From positions 1 to 7,776 of the forward strand of contig JASLHP010000168.1 of NCBI GenBank assembly GCA_030149625.1: a stretch of 7,776 nt of DNA, given 5' to 3'. The first letter of the stretch is position 1. Each line of letters begins with the position of its first letter. The notes beneath the pieces are model-generated. The model was not told where the DNA came from, did not search any database, and saw nothing but the letters and a program-made list of their open reading frames with translations. The DNA is from Solirubrobacteraceae bacterium (GTDB lineage: Bacteria > Actinomycetota > Thermoleophilia > Solirubrobacterales > Solirubrobacteraceae). Shown piece after piece: positions 1-6,752 of the stretch. The position numbers and the translations under genes are program-made.

Positions 1-1074
1 GTGGCCGTCGAATCCAGGCCCGGTCAAGCACTTCGCCGCGATCGCGCGCTGCTCGCCGCGCGCGCCCGCCAGCAGCACGTGGAACAGCCCAAAGCGCACC
101 GCCTGCAGGAGCGCGGCATCGCCCTCGATCTCGACGTCCGCACGCTCCCAGAAGCGATCGAGATACGCGCGCTGCTCGTCGAGCAGCCCCCGCCAGCCGG
201 TTCTGCGCGCTCCCGCGAGGGCCGCCGAGACCTGATCGCGCAGCGCCGCCACGGTGCGCTTCGCCGACCATCCATAGGCGAGCAGCTTGACGATCCGCAA
301 CCTCTGTCCCGGCTCGAGCTCGCAGGCCACGGCCAGGCGCGCGATGTCCGGGTGCGTCTCGAGCTTCGTCTCCTCACCGGAAGGCGCTTCGATCACGTGA
401 TCCATCGCGGCCGCCATCGTCAGGTCGCTGGCCGCGGTCGCATGGGCGAGGATCGCTCGCTGCCCCTCGCCGTCGACGTGCTCGGCGCGCAGCGACGAGC
501 GCAGCGCGGCGCCGGCCCGCGGGTCCCCGCCGGGATCGGGCAGCGGCTCGTTGGCGACGAGCTCGGACTGCACGACCACCGCGAGGCGCTCCTCGATCGG
601 CTCGACCTCGTACAGGATCGCGGCGACCGCGCGCTGCGAGAACGACACGAGCCGCGTCGTGCGCACGCGCACCGCGCGCCCCGTCGGCGACACCCACTCG
701 ACGCTGCGGCTCAGCACCCCCGCGCGCAGGTCAAGCGCGCGCTCGTGAACGCGCAGCTCGCCATAGCGGATGTCGAGCGGCTCGTCGTCGACGAGCAGCC
801 GCATGAGCTTGCCGTTGGTGACGTTGAGCACCGTCTCGGAGGCCTGCGGCTGGCCGTACGCGGCCTCCGCGGACTGCAGCGGGCGCGCCTCGCAGAACCC
901 CGCGAGGTAGGTGCCGGGCAGCCCGAAAGGCTCGCCCTCGTCGAGGTTGCCGCGCAGCCCGATGTGCCCGTTGCCGAGCGCGAACACGGACTCCGTCTGC
1001 GCCAGGTGCTCGAGCTCCAGGCTCGTCTCGCGCACCGCCCACGGCTCGGCCGGGAAGGCCGACTGGCGGATCAT
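1..1074 (-). CDS. Glycoside hydrolase family 65 protein (disaccharide phosphorylase type), N-terminal part, runs off left edge
   Basis: This is the first 358 residues of a GH65 protein; no stop is reached before the edge. GH65 enzymes are mostly phosphorolytic, splitting maltose, trehalose, kojibiose or related alpha-glucosides into glucose and glucose 1-phosphate in the cytoplasm. Recognition rests on FPAEPWAVRET near residue 6, ALGNGHIGLRGNLDEG at about 30-45, NVTNGKL in the N-terminal beta-sandwich, AMDHVIEAP, and the conserved AKCLTGPGFDGH at the very end, which opens the catalytic barrel. The catalytic Glu lies outside the window, so substrate cannot be assigned. The ATG at 1074 is preceded by GGGGGTG at 4 nt spacing and begins in the usual place for the family. 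It follows the HAD gene by 49 nt on the same strand, fitting co-transcription. Usual members have Gly where this one has Cys in AKCLTGPG. Family assignment is strong; substrate is unknown. Confidence 0.93.
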   Translation of the reverse strand, partial: MIRQSAFPAEPWAVRETSLELEHLAQTESVFALGNGHIGLRGNLDEGEPFGLPGTYLAGFCEARPLQSAEAAYGQPQASETVLNVTNGKLMRLLVDDEPLDIRYGELRVHERALDLRAGVLSRSVEWVSPTGRAVRVRTTRLVSFSQRAVAAILYEVEPIEERLAVVVQSELVANEPLPDPGGDPRAGAALRSSLRAEHVDGEGQRAILAHATAASDLTMAAAMDHVIEAPSGEETKLETHPDIARLAVACELEPGQRLRIVKLLAYGWSAKRTVAALRDQVSAALAGARRTGWRGLLDEQRAYLDRFWERADVEIEGDAALLQAVRFGLFHVLLAGARGEQRAIAAKCLTGPGFDGH

Positions 1075-1123
1075 GGAGCACCCCCGATGCCCGCTGCCGC
1101 TCGCGACTCGCGACCCGCGAGCG

Positions 1124-1867
1124 TCACCGCGCCTCGAGCAGCTCGGCGAGATCGTCGACCACTACATCCGCTCCGTGCTCGCGCAGCGCCTGCGCCTGCC
1201 CGGCGCGATCGACGCCGACCACGCAGCCGAAGTCGCCGGCGCGGCCCGCCCGCACGCCCGCGAGCGCGTCCTCGAACACCGCCGCCGCCGCCGGCTCGAC
1301 GCCGAGCGTTCGCGCGCCCGCCAGAAACGTGTCCGGCGCGGGCTTGCCACGCAGGTGCTCGCGCTCGGCGCGCACGCCGTCGACAACCGCGTCGAACAGG
1401 TCAGCGATGCCCGCGGCCGCGAGCACGTCGTGGGCATTGGCGCTCGAGGAGACGACCGCGCGGGGGAGACCGGCGTCGCGGACCGCGTGCACATAGCGCA
1501 CCGAGCCCTCATATGCCCGCACACCGTCCTCGCGGATCATCGCGAGCACGATCTCGTTCTTGCGGTTGGCGAGGCCGTGCACCGACGCCGCGTCCGGCGT
1601 GTCGTCGCGCCCGCCCTCCGGAAGCTCGATCCGACGCGAGGCCAGGAACGAGCGCACGCCGTCCTCGCGCGGCTTGCCGTCGACGTACTCGTCGTAGTCC
1701 TCAACCTCGTCAAACGCGACGAACTCCTCGCCGCCCGCGTCGGCGCGCTTGCGCAGGAACTCGTCGAACGCCCGCTTCCACGCCGCCGCGTGCACCTTGG
1801 CTGTCTGTGTGAGAACGCCGTCGAGGTCGAACAGGCACGCGCGCACTTCGTCGGGCAGGCCGAGCAT
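1124..1867 (-). CDS. HAD-superfamily hydrolase, beta-phosphoglucomutase type
   Basis: This 247-residue cytoplasmic protein is predicted to interconvert beta-glucose 1-phosphate and glucose 6-phosphate, or otherwise to act as a sugar phosphatase. HAD motif I is FDLDGVLT, with nucleophile D14 and acid/base D16. A helical cap follows (about residues 25-100, including [13 protein letters not shown]). Motif II lies in VVSSSANA (S140), motif III is K175 in RGKPAPD, and motif IV is E199-D200 in VFEDALAGV. The cap and the [11 protein letters not shown] stretch are typical of actinobacterial beta-phosphoglucomutase relatives found beside GH65 genes, which is the arrangement here (GH65 starts 49 nt downstream). 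The ATG at 1867 is the only plausible start: the frame closes upstream at 1907-1909. Only a close-set GAGG precedes it. Phosphatase activity on another hexose phosphate cannot be excluded. Confidence 0.9.
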   Translation of the reverse strand: MLGLPDEVRACLFDLDGVLTQTAKVHAAAWKRAFDEFLRKRADAGGEEFVAFDEVEDYDEYVDGKPREDGVRSFLASRRIELPEGGRDDTPDAASVHGLANRKNEIVLAMIREDGVRAYEGSVRYVHAVRDAGLPRAVVSSSANAHDVLAAAGIADLFDAVVDGVRAEREHLRGKPAPDTFLAGARTLGVEPAAAAVFEDALAGVRAGRAGDFGCVVGVDRAGQAQALREHGADVVVDDLAELLEAR

Positions 1868-1898
1868 CGCCTCAGGCTTTCGCGGGACAGCACGCCGG

Positions 1899-1917
1899 CG
1901 AGCAGATCACTTGCTCG
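1899..1917 (-). terminator. Small hairpin between SDR and HAD genes
   Basis: CGAGCA and TGCTCG form a 6-bp stem around a 7-nt loop, beginning 6 nt after the SDR stop on the transcribed strand. There is no T-tract. It could slow or partly end transcription between the SDR and the HAD/GH65 pair, or be incidental in GC-rich DNA. Confidence 0.25.
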
Positions 1918-1923
1918 TCCGCC

Positions 1924-2757
1924 TCAGACCCGCGTGTCGGCGGACATTCCCACGAGCTCCGCGCTGCGCTCCCACAGATCCTCGGCGAGCGTGGGATTCC
2001 GCGCCTGCGCGCTCGGCTCGCGCACCCGCTCGTCCTGTACGTACTCGCCCGTGAGATCCGCCGCCTGCTCGGAGCAGGCGAGCCACACGAGCGAGCGCGC
2101 GCCGCGCTCGGGCGTGCGGAAGAACGGCGCGCCGAGCGTCGTCAGCACCTTCCAGATCCCGTTCTCGTTCTTGCCGAAGCCCGTACGCACCACGCCCGGA
2201 TGAAAGCAGTTGGCACGCAGCTCCGGCGCGCGCTTCGCGAGCTCGCGCGTGAAGAGCACGTTGCAGAGCTTCGAGGTGCCGTAGACGCGCATCGCCGCGT
2301 AGCCGTCACGCGATTGCAGATCCTCGAGGTCGAGCCGCCCGGACTCGTGCGCATCCGAAGCCGTCGTGACGACGCGACTCCCGTTCAAACGCCGCCGCAG
2401 CAGGTTCGTCAGCAGGAACGGCGCGAGGTGGTTCAGCGCGAACGTGCGCTCGAAGCCCTCAGAGGTCTCCTTGCGCGAGCTGAACAACGCGCCGGCGTTA
2501 TTGGCGAGCACGTCGATCCGCTCATAGCTCGCCGAGACCTCGTCGGCGAGCGCTCGCACCTCGGACATCAGCGTCAGATCGGCGACGTGCTCGTGCACGG
2601 GCGCGCCCGTGCCGGCCGCGCGCGCCTGCGCCGCGACCGCCTTGACGCGCTCGGGCTCGCGGCCGACGAGCGCCAGCTCGGCGCCCTGGCGTGCGAGCGC
2701 GATCGCCGCCGCCTGGCCGATGCCGCGCGTGGCTCCCGTGATCAGCACCAAGGTCAC
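1924..2757 (-). CDS. Short-chain dehydrogenase/reductase (retinol-dehydrogenase-like SDR)
   Basis: This 277-residue NAD(P)-dependent oxidoreductase is complete. A Rossmann fold begins with TGATRGIG at residues 7-14; NNAG lies at 86-89, structural N109 in FALNH, catalytic S134 in TTAS, and YGTSK at Y159/K163, followed by HPGVVRT at 186-192. Arg at 33 after the second beta strand (GREPER) suggests a preference for NADPH. The C-terminal half resembles the retinol dehydrogenase/WW-oxidoreductase-like group, in which substrates are usually unknown. The start is the GTG at 2757; no Shine-Dalgarno precedes it, but a TAGAGT -10-like box ends 6 nt before it, suggesting a leaderless transcript. It is the first gene of the minus-strand run and lies 56 nt from the HAD gene. 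I see no biochemical link to the GH65/HAD pair. Fold and intact active site are certain; substrate is not. Confidence 0.93.
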   Translation of the reverse strand: MTLVLITGATRGIGQAAAIALARQGAELALVGREPERVKAVAAQARAAGTGAPVHEHVADLTLMSEVRALADEVSASYERIDVLANNAGALFSSRKETSEGFERTFALNHLAPFLLTNLLRRRLNGSRVVTTASDAHESGRLDLEDLQSRDGYAAMRVYGTSKLCNVLFTRELAKRAPELRANCFHPGVVRTGFGKNENGIWKVLTTLGAPFFRTPERGARSLVWLACSEQAADLTGEYVQDERVREPSAQARNPTLAEDLWERSAELVGMSADTRV

Positions 2758-2763
2758 ACGCAG

Positions 2764-2769
2764 ACTCTA
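2764..2769 (-). promoter_or_regulatory. Putative -10 box for a leaderless SDR transcript
   Basis: Read on the minus strand this is TAGAGT, matching the actinobacterial TAnnnT -10 pattern. Six bases separate it from the GTG start of the SDR, so transcription would begin at or within a base of the start codon. No Shine-Dalgarno is visible in the same place, which supports the leaderless reading. The -35 region is not recognisable. A chance match is possible. Confidence 0.4.
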
Positions 2770-2920
2770 CCCGTGTGACGATTTCGAGACGCGCCCGCTC
2801 GCGGAGCCGCTCATCTGGAATGATCGCGAAGTGTGGCGCGGCCGGACTGGAGCGGCAAGCGTCACGTCTACCCGAGCTCGAGGGCGCGGCCTCGCGCGGG
2901 TGGCTGACCAGTCAACACAC

Positions 2921-2927
2921 AAAGGAG
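2921..2927 (+). promoter_or_regulatory. Strong ribosome binding site setting the GTG start of the beta-helix gene
   Basis: AAAGGAG lies 5 nt before the GTG at 2933. It decides the start: the frame is open much further upstream (to about 2609), but a signal peptide begins exactly at this GTG. Confidence 0.85.
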
Positions 2928-2932
2928 AACAC

Positions 2933-4222
2933 GTGTTCACACGAGCACTTCGTGCGAAGCTCGTCCCCGCCTGTCTGGGGCTCGGCATCGCGCTCGCCAT
3001 GGCCGGCGCCGCGGACGCGTCCGCCGCAACGCTCTACGTATCGAACGCCGCACCCGTCGTCAACGGCGGGCGCAGCTGCGCCCAGCCGGACTACAGCAAC
3101 ATCCAGACGGCGATCGAAGCGGCGCCGAACGCGAAGATCAGCGTTTGCCCCGGGACGTACACCGAACAGCTGACGATCACTGGCCCCGTCAAGCTGAGCG
3201 CGGCCAGCGGACCCGGGACGGCGACGGTCACGATGCCTCCTGTTCCCGCCGAATCGGCGACGAGCTGCGACACGCTGGATGGGCTCGTGCAGATCGACGA
3301 GGTGTCGATCTGCACGTCCGCGACCGTCACCATCACCGGTCTCGACGTCGACGCGGTCGTGCCTCTGGAAACCTGCGCGGACGGATTCAACGGCATCTTC
3401 GTCGCGGGCGGCGGCACGCTCAAGGCCACAGACACGGTCATCGATGGCGCGAGCACCAGCCTGAACGACTTCAAGGGCTGCCAGCACGGCGTCGCGATCG
3501 CGGTCGGCCTGAAAACCCCGGCTGAGGTCGGTCACGCCACGCTCAAGGACATCGACGTGTCCGGCTACGAGAAGAACGGCCCCACAGCCAGGGGCGCAGG
3601 ATCGACGCTGACGATCACCGGCTCGACGATCACCGGCGAAGGGCCGACTCCGTACATCGCCCAGAACGGCGTCGAGATCGCGTATGGCGCGCAGGGCACC
3701 GTCAAGTCCTCGACGGTCTCCGGCAACGAGTGCGACTACCCCGGCGTCTGCACGCCGTCGGACCTCGAAGAACAGGCGACGGGCGTGCTGTTCTACGGCG
3801 CCGCCGCCGGCTCGAGCGTTTCGAGCTCGACGATCGAGGAGAACGACATCGGCGCCTACTACGACTCGACGAGCGCGACCCAGCCGTCCTCGCCGGAGGT
3901 GACGTTCACGAAGGACACCCTGACGAGCAACCGCTACGAGGGGTTCGTGCTCGAACAGGGCAAGGCGCTGCTCAGCAAGGACACGATCAACGGCAGCGGC
4001 GACATCGGCATCGACCTCGTCCAGTACGAAGGACAGACGCTCGCGTCGCGATCGAGCGCCGTCAGCACGAAGGTCGAGGATCAGACGGCAGCCGCGATCA
4101 AGGTCGAATCCGACGATGCGCCACACGACATCGCGGGCAGCTTCGACTTCACCAACGGCACCTTCAGCGGCGACGCGACCGTGCTCGACAACGAGAGCAG
4201 CAACTTCGAAGTCGTGCTGTAG
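2933..4222 (+). CDS. Secreted right-handed parallel beta-helix (pectin-lyase-fold) protein
   Basis: This 429-residue exported protein starts at GTG 2933 after a strong Shine-Dalgarno. The N-terminus is a Sec signal peptide: basic FTRALRAK, a hydrophobic core to about residue 25, and likely cleavage after ADASA at 31. The mature part opens with YSNIQTAIEAAPNAKISVCPG, the usual entry of secreted parallel beta-helix proteins, then repeated Thr/Ser/Val-rich coils such as STLTITGSTITG, GTVKSSTVSGN, SSVSSSTIEEN and VTFTKDTLTSN. Eight cysteines (49, 72, 112, 127, 148, 183, 267, 273) could form four disulfides in the N-terminal two thirds; the last 150 residues have none. I see no polysaccharide-lyase or pectinesterase catalytic signature and no LPXTG or C-terminal anchor. 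It may bind or cleave a polysaccharide or act as a structural surface or secreted protein. Transcribed alone, divergent from the SDR, it is followed by a perfect hairpin. Confidence 0.88.
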   Translation: MFTRALRAKLVPACLGLGIALAMAGAADASAATLYVSNAAPVVNGGRSCAQPDYSNIQTAIEAAPNAKISVCPGTYTEQLTITGPVKLSAASGPGTATVTMPPVPAESATSCDTLDGLVQIDEVSICTSATVTITGLDVDAVVPLETCADGFNGIFVAGGGTLKATDTVIDGASTSLNDFKGCQHGVAIAVGLKTPAEVGHATLKDIDVSGYEKNGPTARGAGSTLTITGSTITGEGPTPYIAQNGVEIAYGAQGTVKSSTVSGNECDYPGVCTPSDLEEQATGVLFYGAAAGSSVSSSTIEENDIGAYYDSTSATQPSSPEVTFTKDTLTSNRYEGFVLEQGKALLSKDTINGSGDIGIDLVQYEGQTLASRSSAVSTKVEDQTAAAIKVESDDAPHDIAGSFDFTNGTFSGDATVLDNESSNFEVVL

Positions 4223-4248
4223 CCCCAGGCACGACGCTTCCCGAAGCC

Positions 4249-4277
4249 GGGGAGATGCGGGCCCTCCGCATCTCCCC
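4249..4277 (+). terminator. Perfect 12-bp stem-loop after the beta-helix gene
   Basis: GGGGAGATGCGG (4249-4260) and CCGCATCTCCCC (4266-4277) pair perfectly around the 5-nt loop GCCCT, starting 27 nt after the stop codon. No T-run follows; U-less hairpins are common at actinobacterial gene ends. It probably ends the beta-helix transcript and insulates the amidotransferase gene downstream. Confidence 0.75.
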
Positions 4278-4329
4278 GCATGCCGCGAAAGCCAGCGGCG
4301 GCGCCACGGCAGCGCTGCGTGACGCTCAC

Positions 4330-4335
4330 TAGGCT
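4330..4335 (+). promoter_or_regulatory. Putative -10 box for the amidotransferase gene
   Basis: TAGGCT fits the TAnnnT pattern and ends 10 nt before the ATG at 4346, which would leave a leader of only a few bases. No good Shine-Dalgarno is present. The preceding hairpin makes a promoter in this short gap likely, but a clear -35 is not seen. Confidence 0.35.
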
Positions 4336-4345
4336 GACCCGCGAG

Positions 4346-5056
4346 ATGCCCGAAGCTCTAGCGATCCAGCATGCCGAGCCCGAGGGGCCGGCGCTGCTTG
4401 GCGAGACCTTGCGCGAGCACGGTTGCGAGATGCGGGTCCTCCACACACAGCGCGGCGAGCTTCCGCCGGCGACACTCGGCTCCTACGACGCTCTCGTGGT
4501 GCTCGGCGGCCCGATGTCCGCCGGCTCGGACGAGGGCTTTCCCAGCCGGCAGGCCGAGCTCGCGCTGATCGCCGATGCGCTGGAGCGTGCGCGTCCGATC
4601 TTCGGGGTGTGCCTCGGCGCGCAGCTGCTCGCCGTCGCGGCTGGCTCTCGCATCCGCGTCGGGGCCGAGGCCGAGGTCGGCTGGGGCTCCGTCAGCCTGA
4701 CGCCCGAAGCCGCCGAGGACCCGCTGTTCGGTGCGCTCGCCGCTGAGATCCCCGTGCTTCATTGGCACCGCGAGACCTTCGAGCTGCCGGCCGGCGCTGC
4801 GCACATCGCCGCGACGAGTCTCTACGAGAGCCAGGCCTTTCGCGTCGGCGACGTCGCCTGGGGACTGCAGTTTCACGTCGAGGTCGATCGTCGCGCCGTC
4901 GAGGGCTTCGTCGCGGCATTTGCGCAGGAGGCCGCGAGCGCGCCCGGTGGCGCGGCGGCGATCCTTGCGGACGCCGACGAAGCGCTCTCGCGTATGTCCG
5001 GCGTCCAAGCGCACGTGCTCGGTGGCTTCGCTGGTCTCGTTCGCGGGCGCGCGTAG
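4346..5056 (+). CDS. Class I glutamine amidotransferase-like protein
   Basis: This 236-residue protein has the triad of class I amidotransferases: nucleophile C89 in the elbow FGVCLGAQ, and H177 and E179 in LQFHVEV. GGPMS at 54-58 is the usual oxyanion-side loop. It is a stand-alone GATase domain of the GMP-synthase-like type (opening IQHAEPEGP) without a fused synthase, so the acceptor for the released ammonia, or a different hydrolase role on gamma-glutamyl compounds, is unknown. The ATG at 4346 is chosen because the family starts just before the IQH strand; the frame is open back to about 4280, but that stretch would translate the preceding hairpin region. It is flanked by a terminator-like hairpin and a convergent gene, so it is probably transcribed alone. 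Confidence 0.88.
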   Translation: MPEALAIQHAEPEGPALLGETLREHGCEMRVLHTQRGELPPATLGSYDALVVLGGPMSAGSDEGFPSRQAELALIADALERARPIFGVCLGAQLLAVAAGSRIRVGAEAEVGWGSVSLTPEAAEDPLFGALAAEIPVLHWHRETFELPAGAAHIAATSLYESQAFRVGDVAWGLQFHVEVDRRAVEGFVAAFAQEAASAPGGAAAILADADEALSRMSGVQAHVLGGFAGLVRGRA

Positions 5057-5200
5057 AGGTACGGACGGCAGCTCGCCGCGGAGCCCACCGGGACCGGGTT
5101 CACGCTGAGGCAGAGAACGGTCACGTCACTCAGTGCGGCTCGTCGTCGGCCGTTTCCTGCCCGCCGGCAGCGACACGAGCGCTCGCCGCGGCCGAACGGC
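5057..5200. other. Convergent intergenic spacer
   Basis: This 144-nt stretch separates the ends of the amidotransferase and topoisomerase genes. It contains one small GC-rich hairpin, CTGCC/GGCAG at 5157-5170 with a 4-nt loop, which might help termination in either direction. I looked for a tRNA and found no fitting cloverleaf. Confidence 0.4.
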
Positions 5201-6238
5201 TCAGTCGCTGTCGCCGGCGTCCTCGAGCAGCTCGAGCACGGCGCTCTCCACCCGCGCTCGGACCTTTGCCTTGCCCAGGTCCGGGCCGGCGCGACCGATC
5301 GTCTCAGCGATCGTCACGCCAGCCTGGAAGCGGTCGATCACCCTCGGGTCCACATATGAGGCACGGCACACAGCCGGCGTGTTGCCCAGGTACGCGGCGA
5401 CGGTCTTGACCGCCTGTTTGACCTCCCGCTCTCGTGCGGCGCGCCCCTGAGTCTCCTCGGCGCCGGCCAACGCGACCGCGGCGAGGACCGTAGCGTTCCA
5501 GGTGCGAAAGTCCTTAGCGGTGAAGTCGCCGCCCGAAAAACGCTTCAGGTAAGCATTCACCGCCTCCGCACTCAGCTCCCGCCAGCCATCCTCGGCACGG
5601 TAAGCCAACAGGTGTGAGCCGCCGCGCCGCCGCTTCAGCGCGGCGAGCATCGCCAACGCGTCCGGATCGGCGATCGCCTGTATGCGGCGCTGCCCTGACT
5701 TGGCGGGGAAGTCGAAGACCAGCTCGCGTCTGCCGACGCTCACATGCTCGCGCAGCATCGTCGTCAGCCCATAGGACTCGTTGCGCTCCGCGTAATCCTC
5801 CGAGCCGATGCGGAAAAACCCGACGTCCAGCAGCCTCACGGCCAACGCCAGCACCCGTCGCTCAGTCAACTGCGCGATCTCGACACGTCCGCCGGCGTCC
5901 GGAAACCTCAAGTCGCGCGCTACGCGCCGTCGTAGCCGCGGCAAAGCGGCCCCAAACGCCACCATCGAGTCGAACTTGCGCCGGTCGCGGTGAGCACGCC
6001 AACGCTCGTGATAGCGATACTGCTTGCGGCCCGCGGCGTCGATGCCAGTAGCCTGCAGATGCCCGAGCGGGTCCAGACACACCCACACGTCCCGCCACGC
6101 AGGCGGGATCGCAAGCTCTGAGATCCGCTTCAGCACCTCGGGATCGTCGACACGCTCACCGTCGGGGTCCAGGTACCCAAAGCCGCGACCACGCCGCCGG
6201 CGCGCGATGCCCGGCGCCGCGCAGCTACTGCGCCTCAA
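5201..6238 (-). CDS. DNA topoisomerase IB (bacterial, poxvirus-like)
   Basis: This 345-residue enzyme relaxes supercoils by a transient 3'-phosphotyrosyl nick. All five active-site positions are visible: R143 in FFRIGSEDY, K180 in FPAKSG, R245 in KDFRTW, N286 in LGNTPAV and Y295 in CRASY. The spacings 37, 65, 41 and 9 equal those I recall for the Deinococcus radiodurans enzyme (R137, K174, R239, N280, Y289), which likewise has Asn where vaccinia has His. The N-terminal domain shows GFGYLDPDG, IPPAWRDVW and the QATGIDAAGRKQYRYH stretch of the DNA clamp. The TTG at 6238 is the only start fitting the family N-terminus (LRRSxxxxPGI); no ATG or GTG is in frame just upstream, and GTGAGAT lies 7 nt before it. 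It starts 10 nt after the DUF6328 stop, so the two are probably co-transcribed and translationally coupled. No membrane segments. Confidence 0.94.
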   Translation of the reverse strand: MRRSSCAAPGIARRRRGRGFGYLDPDGERVDDPEVLKRISELAIPPAWRDVWVCLDPLGHLQATGIDAAGRKQYRYHERWRAHRDRRKFDSMVAFGAALPRLRRRVARDLRFPDAGGRVEIAQLTERRVLALAVRLLDVGFFRIGSEDYAERNESYGLTTMLREHVSVGRRELVFDFPAKSGQRRIQAIADPDALAMLAALKRRRGGSHLLAYRAEDGWRELSAEAVNAYLKRFSGGDFTAKDFRTWNATVLAAVALAGAEETQGRAAREREVKQAVKTVAAYLGNTPAVCRASYVDPRVIDRFQAGVTIAETIGRAGPDLGKAKVRARVESAVLELLEDAGDSD

Positions 6239-6248
6239 CCGTGCGATC

Positions 6249-6752
6249 TCACGCCTCCATCCGATCGGTCGCCGAGCTGCCGCGCTTCTCTAGCGTCCGC
6301 AGCCTCCTCAGCGGCAGCGCGAACCACAACAACGCAAACGGGATGGCGCCCAGCGACGCCGTCACGACGCCCGTCGTCAAACCAAACAGCTTGGTCGTGA
6401 CGAGCAGCAGACAGCCGCACATAGCCAGCGCCAGGCATGCGAGACCAGCGATCACCACCCGGTTCGAGCTGAACACGATGTGCTGCTTGTCGTCATGGCG
6501 GAAGAGGAAGCGATGCTCAGCCGACGGCGCGATCGTGCACACCGCCGCCAGCGCAGCCAACACCAATGTCACGAAATACACGGTCCGCTCAAAATCGCGG
6601 ACATGCGCGAACCCCGTGTTGAACGGGACGATCAACAGAAACGCGAAGAGGACCTGCACGCCGGTGACGACAACTCTCAGCTCGCCCGTGAGCTCCTCCA
6701 AGTTGCGGTCAAGTCGCTCCAGCTGCGTCTCGTGGCGGTTCTCGCCGTTCAC
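6249..6752 (-). CDS. DUF6328 family four-helix membrane protein
   Basis: This 167-residue protein has a soluble N-terminus containing ETQLERLDRNLEELTGELRV and then four hydrophobic helices at about 28-48, 55-76, 98-120 and 124-147, with a basic loop RFLFRHDD between helices 2 and 3. The pattern (LDRNLEEL, ELRVxxTGVQVL, PF near the end of helix 1, FxRTVYF, LFR loop) matches my memory of the actinobacterial DUF6328 family, whose function is not established. The start is the GTG at 6752; no strong Shine-Dalgarno is visible. The stop lies 10 nt before the topoisomerase IB start, suggesting a bicistron, although a functional tie between a membrane protein and a topoisomerase is not evident. Confidence 0.82.
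   Translation of the reverse strand: MNGENRHETQLERLDRNLEELTGELRVVVTGVQVLFAFLLIVPFNTGFAHVRDFERTVYFVTLVLAALAAVCTIAPSAEHRFLFRHDDKQHIVFSSNRVVIAGLACLALAMCGCLLLVTTKLFGLTTGVVTASLGAIPFALLWFALPLRRLRTLEKRGSSATDRMEA

Larger units (their letters stand above)
2758..2932. other. Divergent intergenic region between SDR and beta-helix gene
   Basis: This 175-nt spacer must hold both promoters. It contains the SDR -10-like box at its left end, a slightly more AT-rich patch around 2811-2830, a short palindrome TGACcaGTCA at 2905-2914, and the Shine-Dalgarno AAAGGAG at 2921-2927 of the rightward gene. I cannot identify a convincing -35/-10 pair for the rightward gene and see no small gene here. Confidence 0.5.

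Noticed and set aside
1..1812. A 603-codon plus-strand open frame opposite the GH65 and HAD genes
   Set aside because: It spans two well-supported minus-strand genes and the gap between them, is dominated by Arg, Ala, Pro and His with no domain, and is the usual shadow frame of GC-rich coding DNA.
911..2203. A 430-codon plus-strand frame opposite GH65, HAD and the SDR end
   Set aside because: It crosses three real genes on the other strand, has no ribosome site or recognisable motif, and has shadow-type composition.
2609..2932. N-terminal extension of the beta-helix protein upstream of GTG 2933
   Set aside because: The extension overlaps the SDR coding region on the other strand and would bury the signal peptide; the Shine-Dalgarno sits directly before 2933.
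2912..4126. A 404-codon minus-strand frame opposite the beta-helix gene
   Set aside because: The plus frame has a signal peptide, strong Shine-Dalgarno and beta-helix repeats; the antisense frame is Arg/Asp/Val-rich with no domain.
4280..4345. Upstream start of the amidotransferase near 4280
   Set aside because: It begins immediately after the hairpin arm and adds an Arg/Ala/Pro-rich segment not seen in the family; homologues begin close to the IQH strand.
4358..5014. Minus-strand frame of 218 codons opposite the amidotransferase
   Set aside because: The plus frame has an intact Cys-His-Glu triad; the reverse frame has no motif.
5057..5200. Possible tRNA or small RNA in the convergent spacer, prompted by a GGGTTCACGC stretch
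   Set aside because: No acceptor stem, anticodon arm or T-arm pairing could be built around it on either strand.
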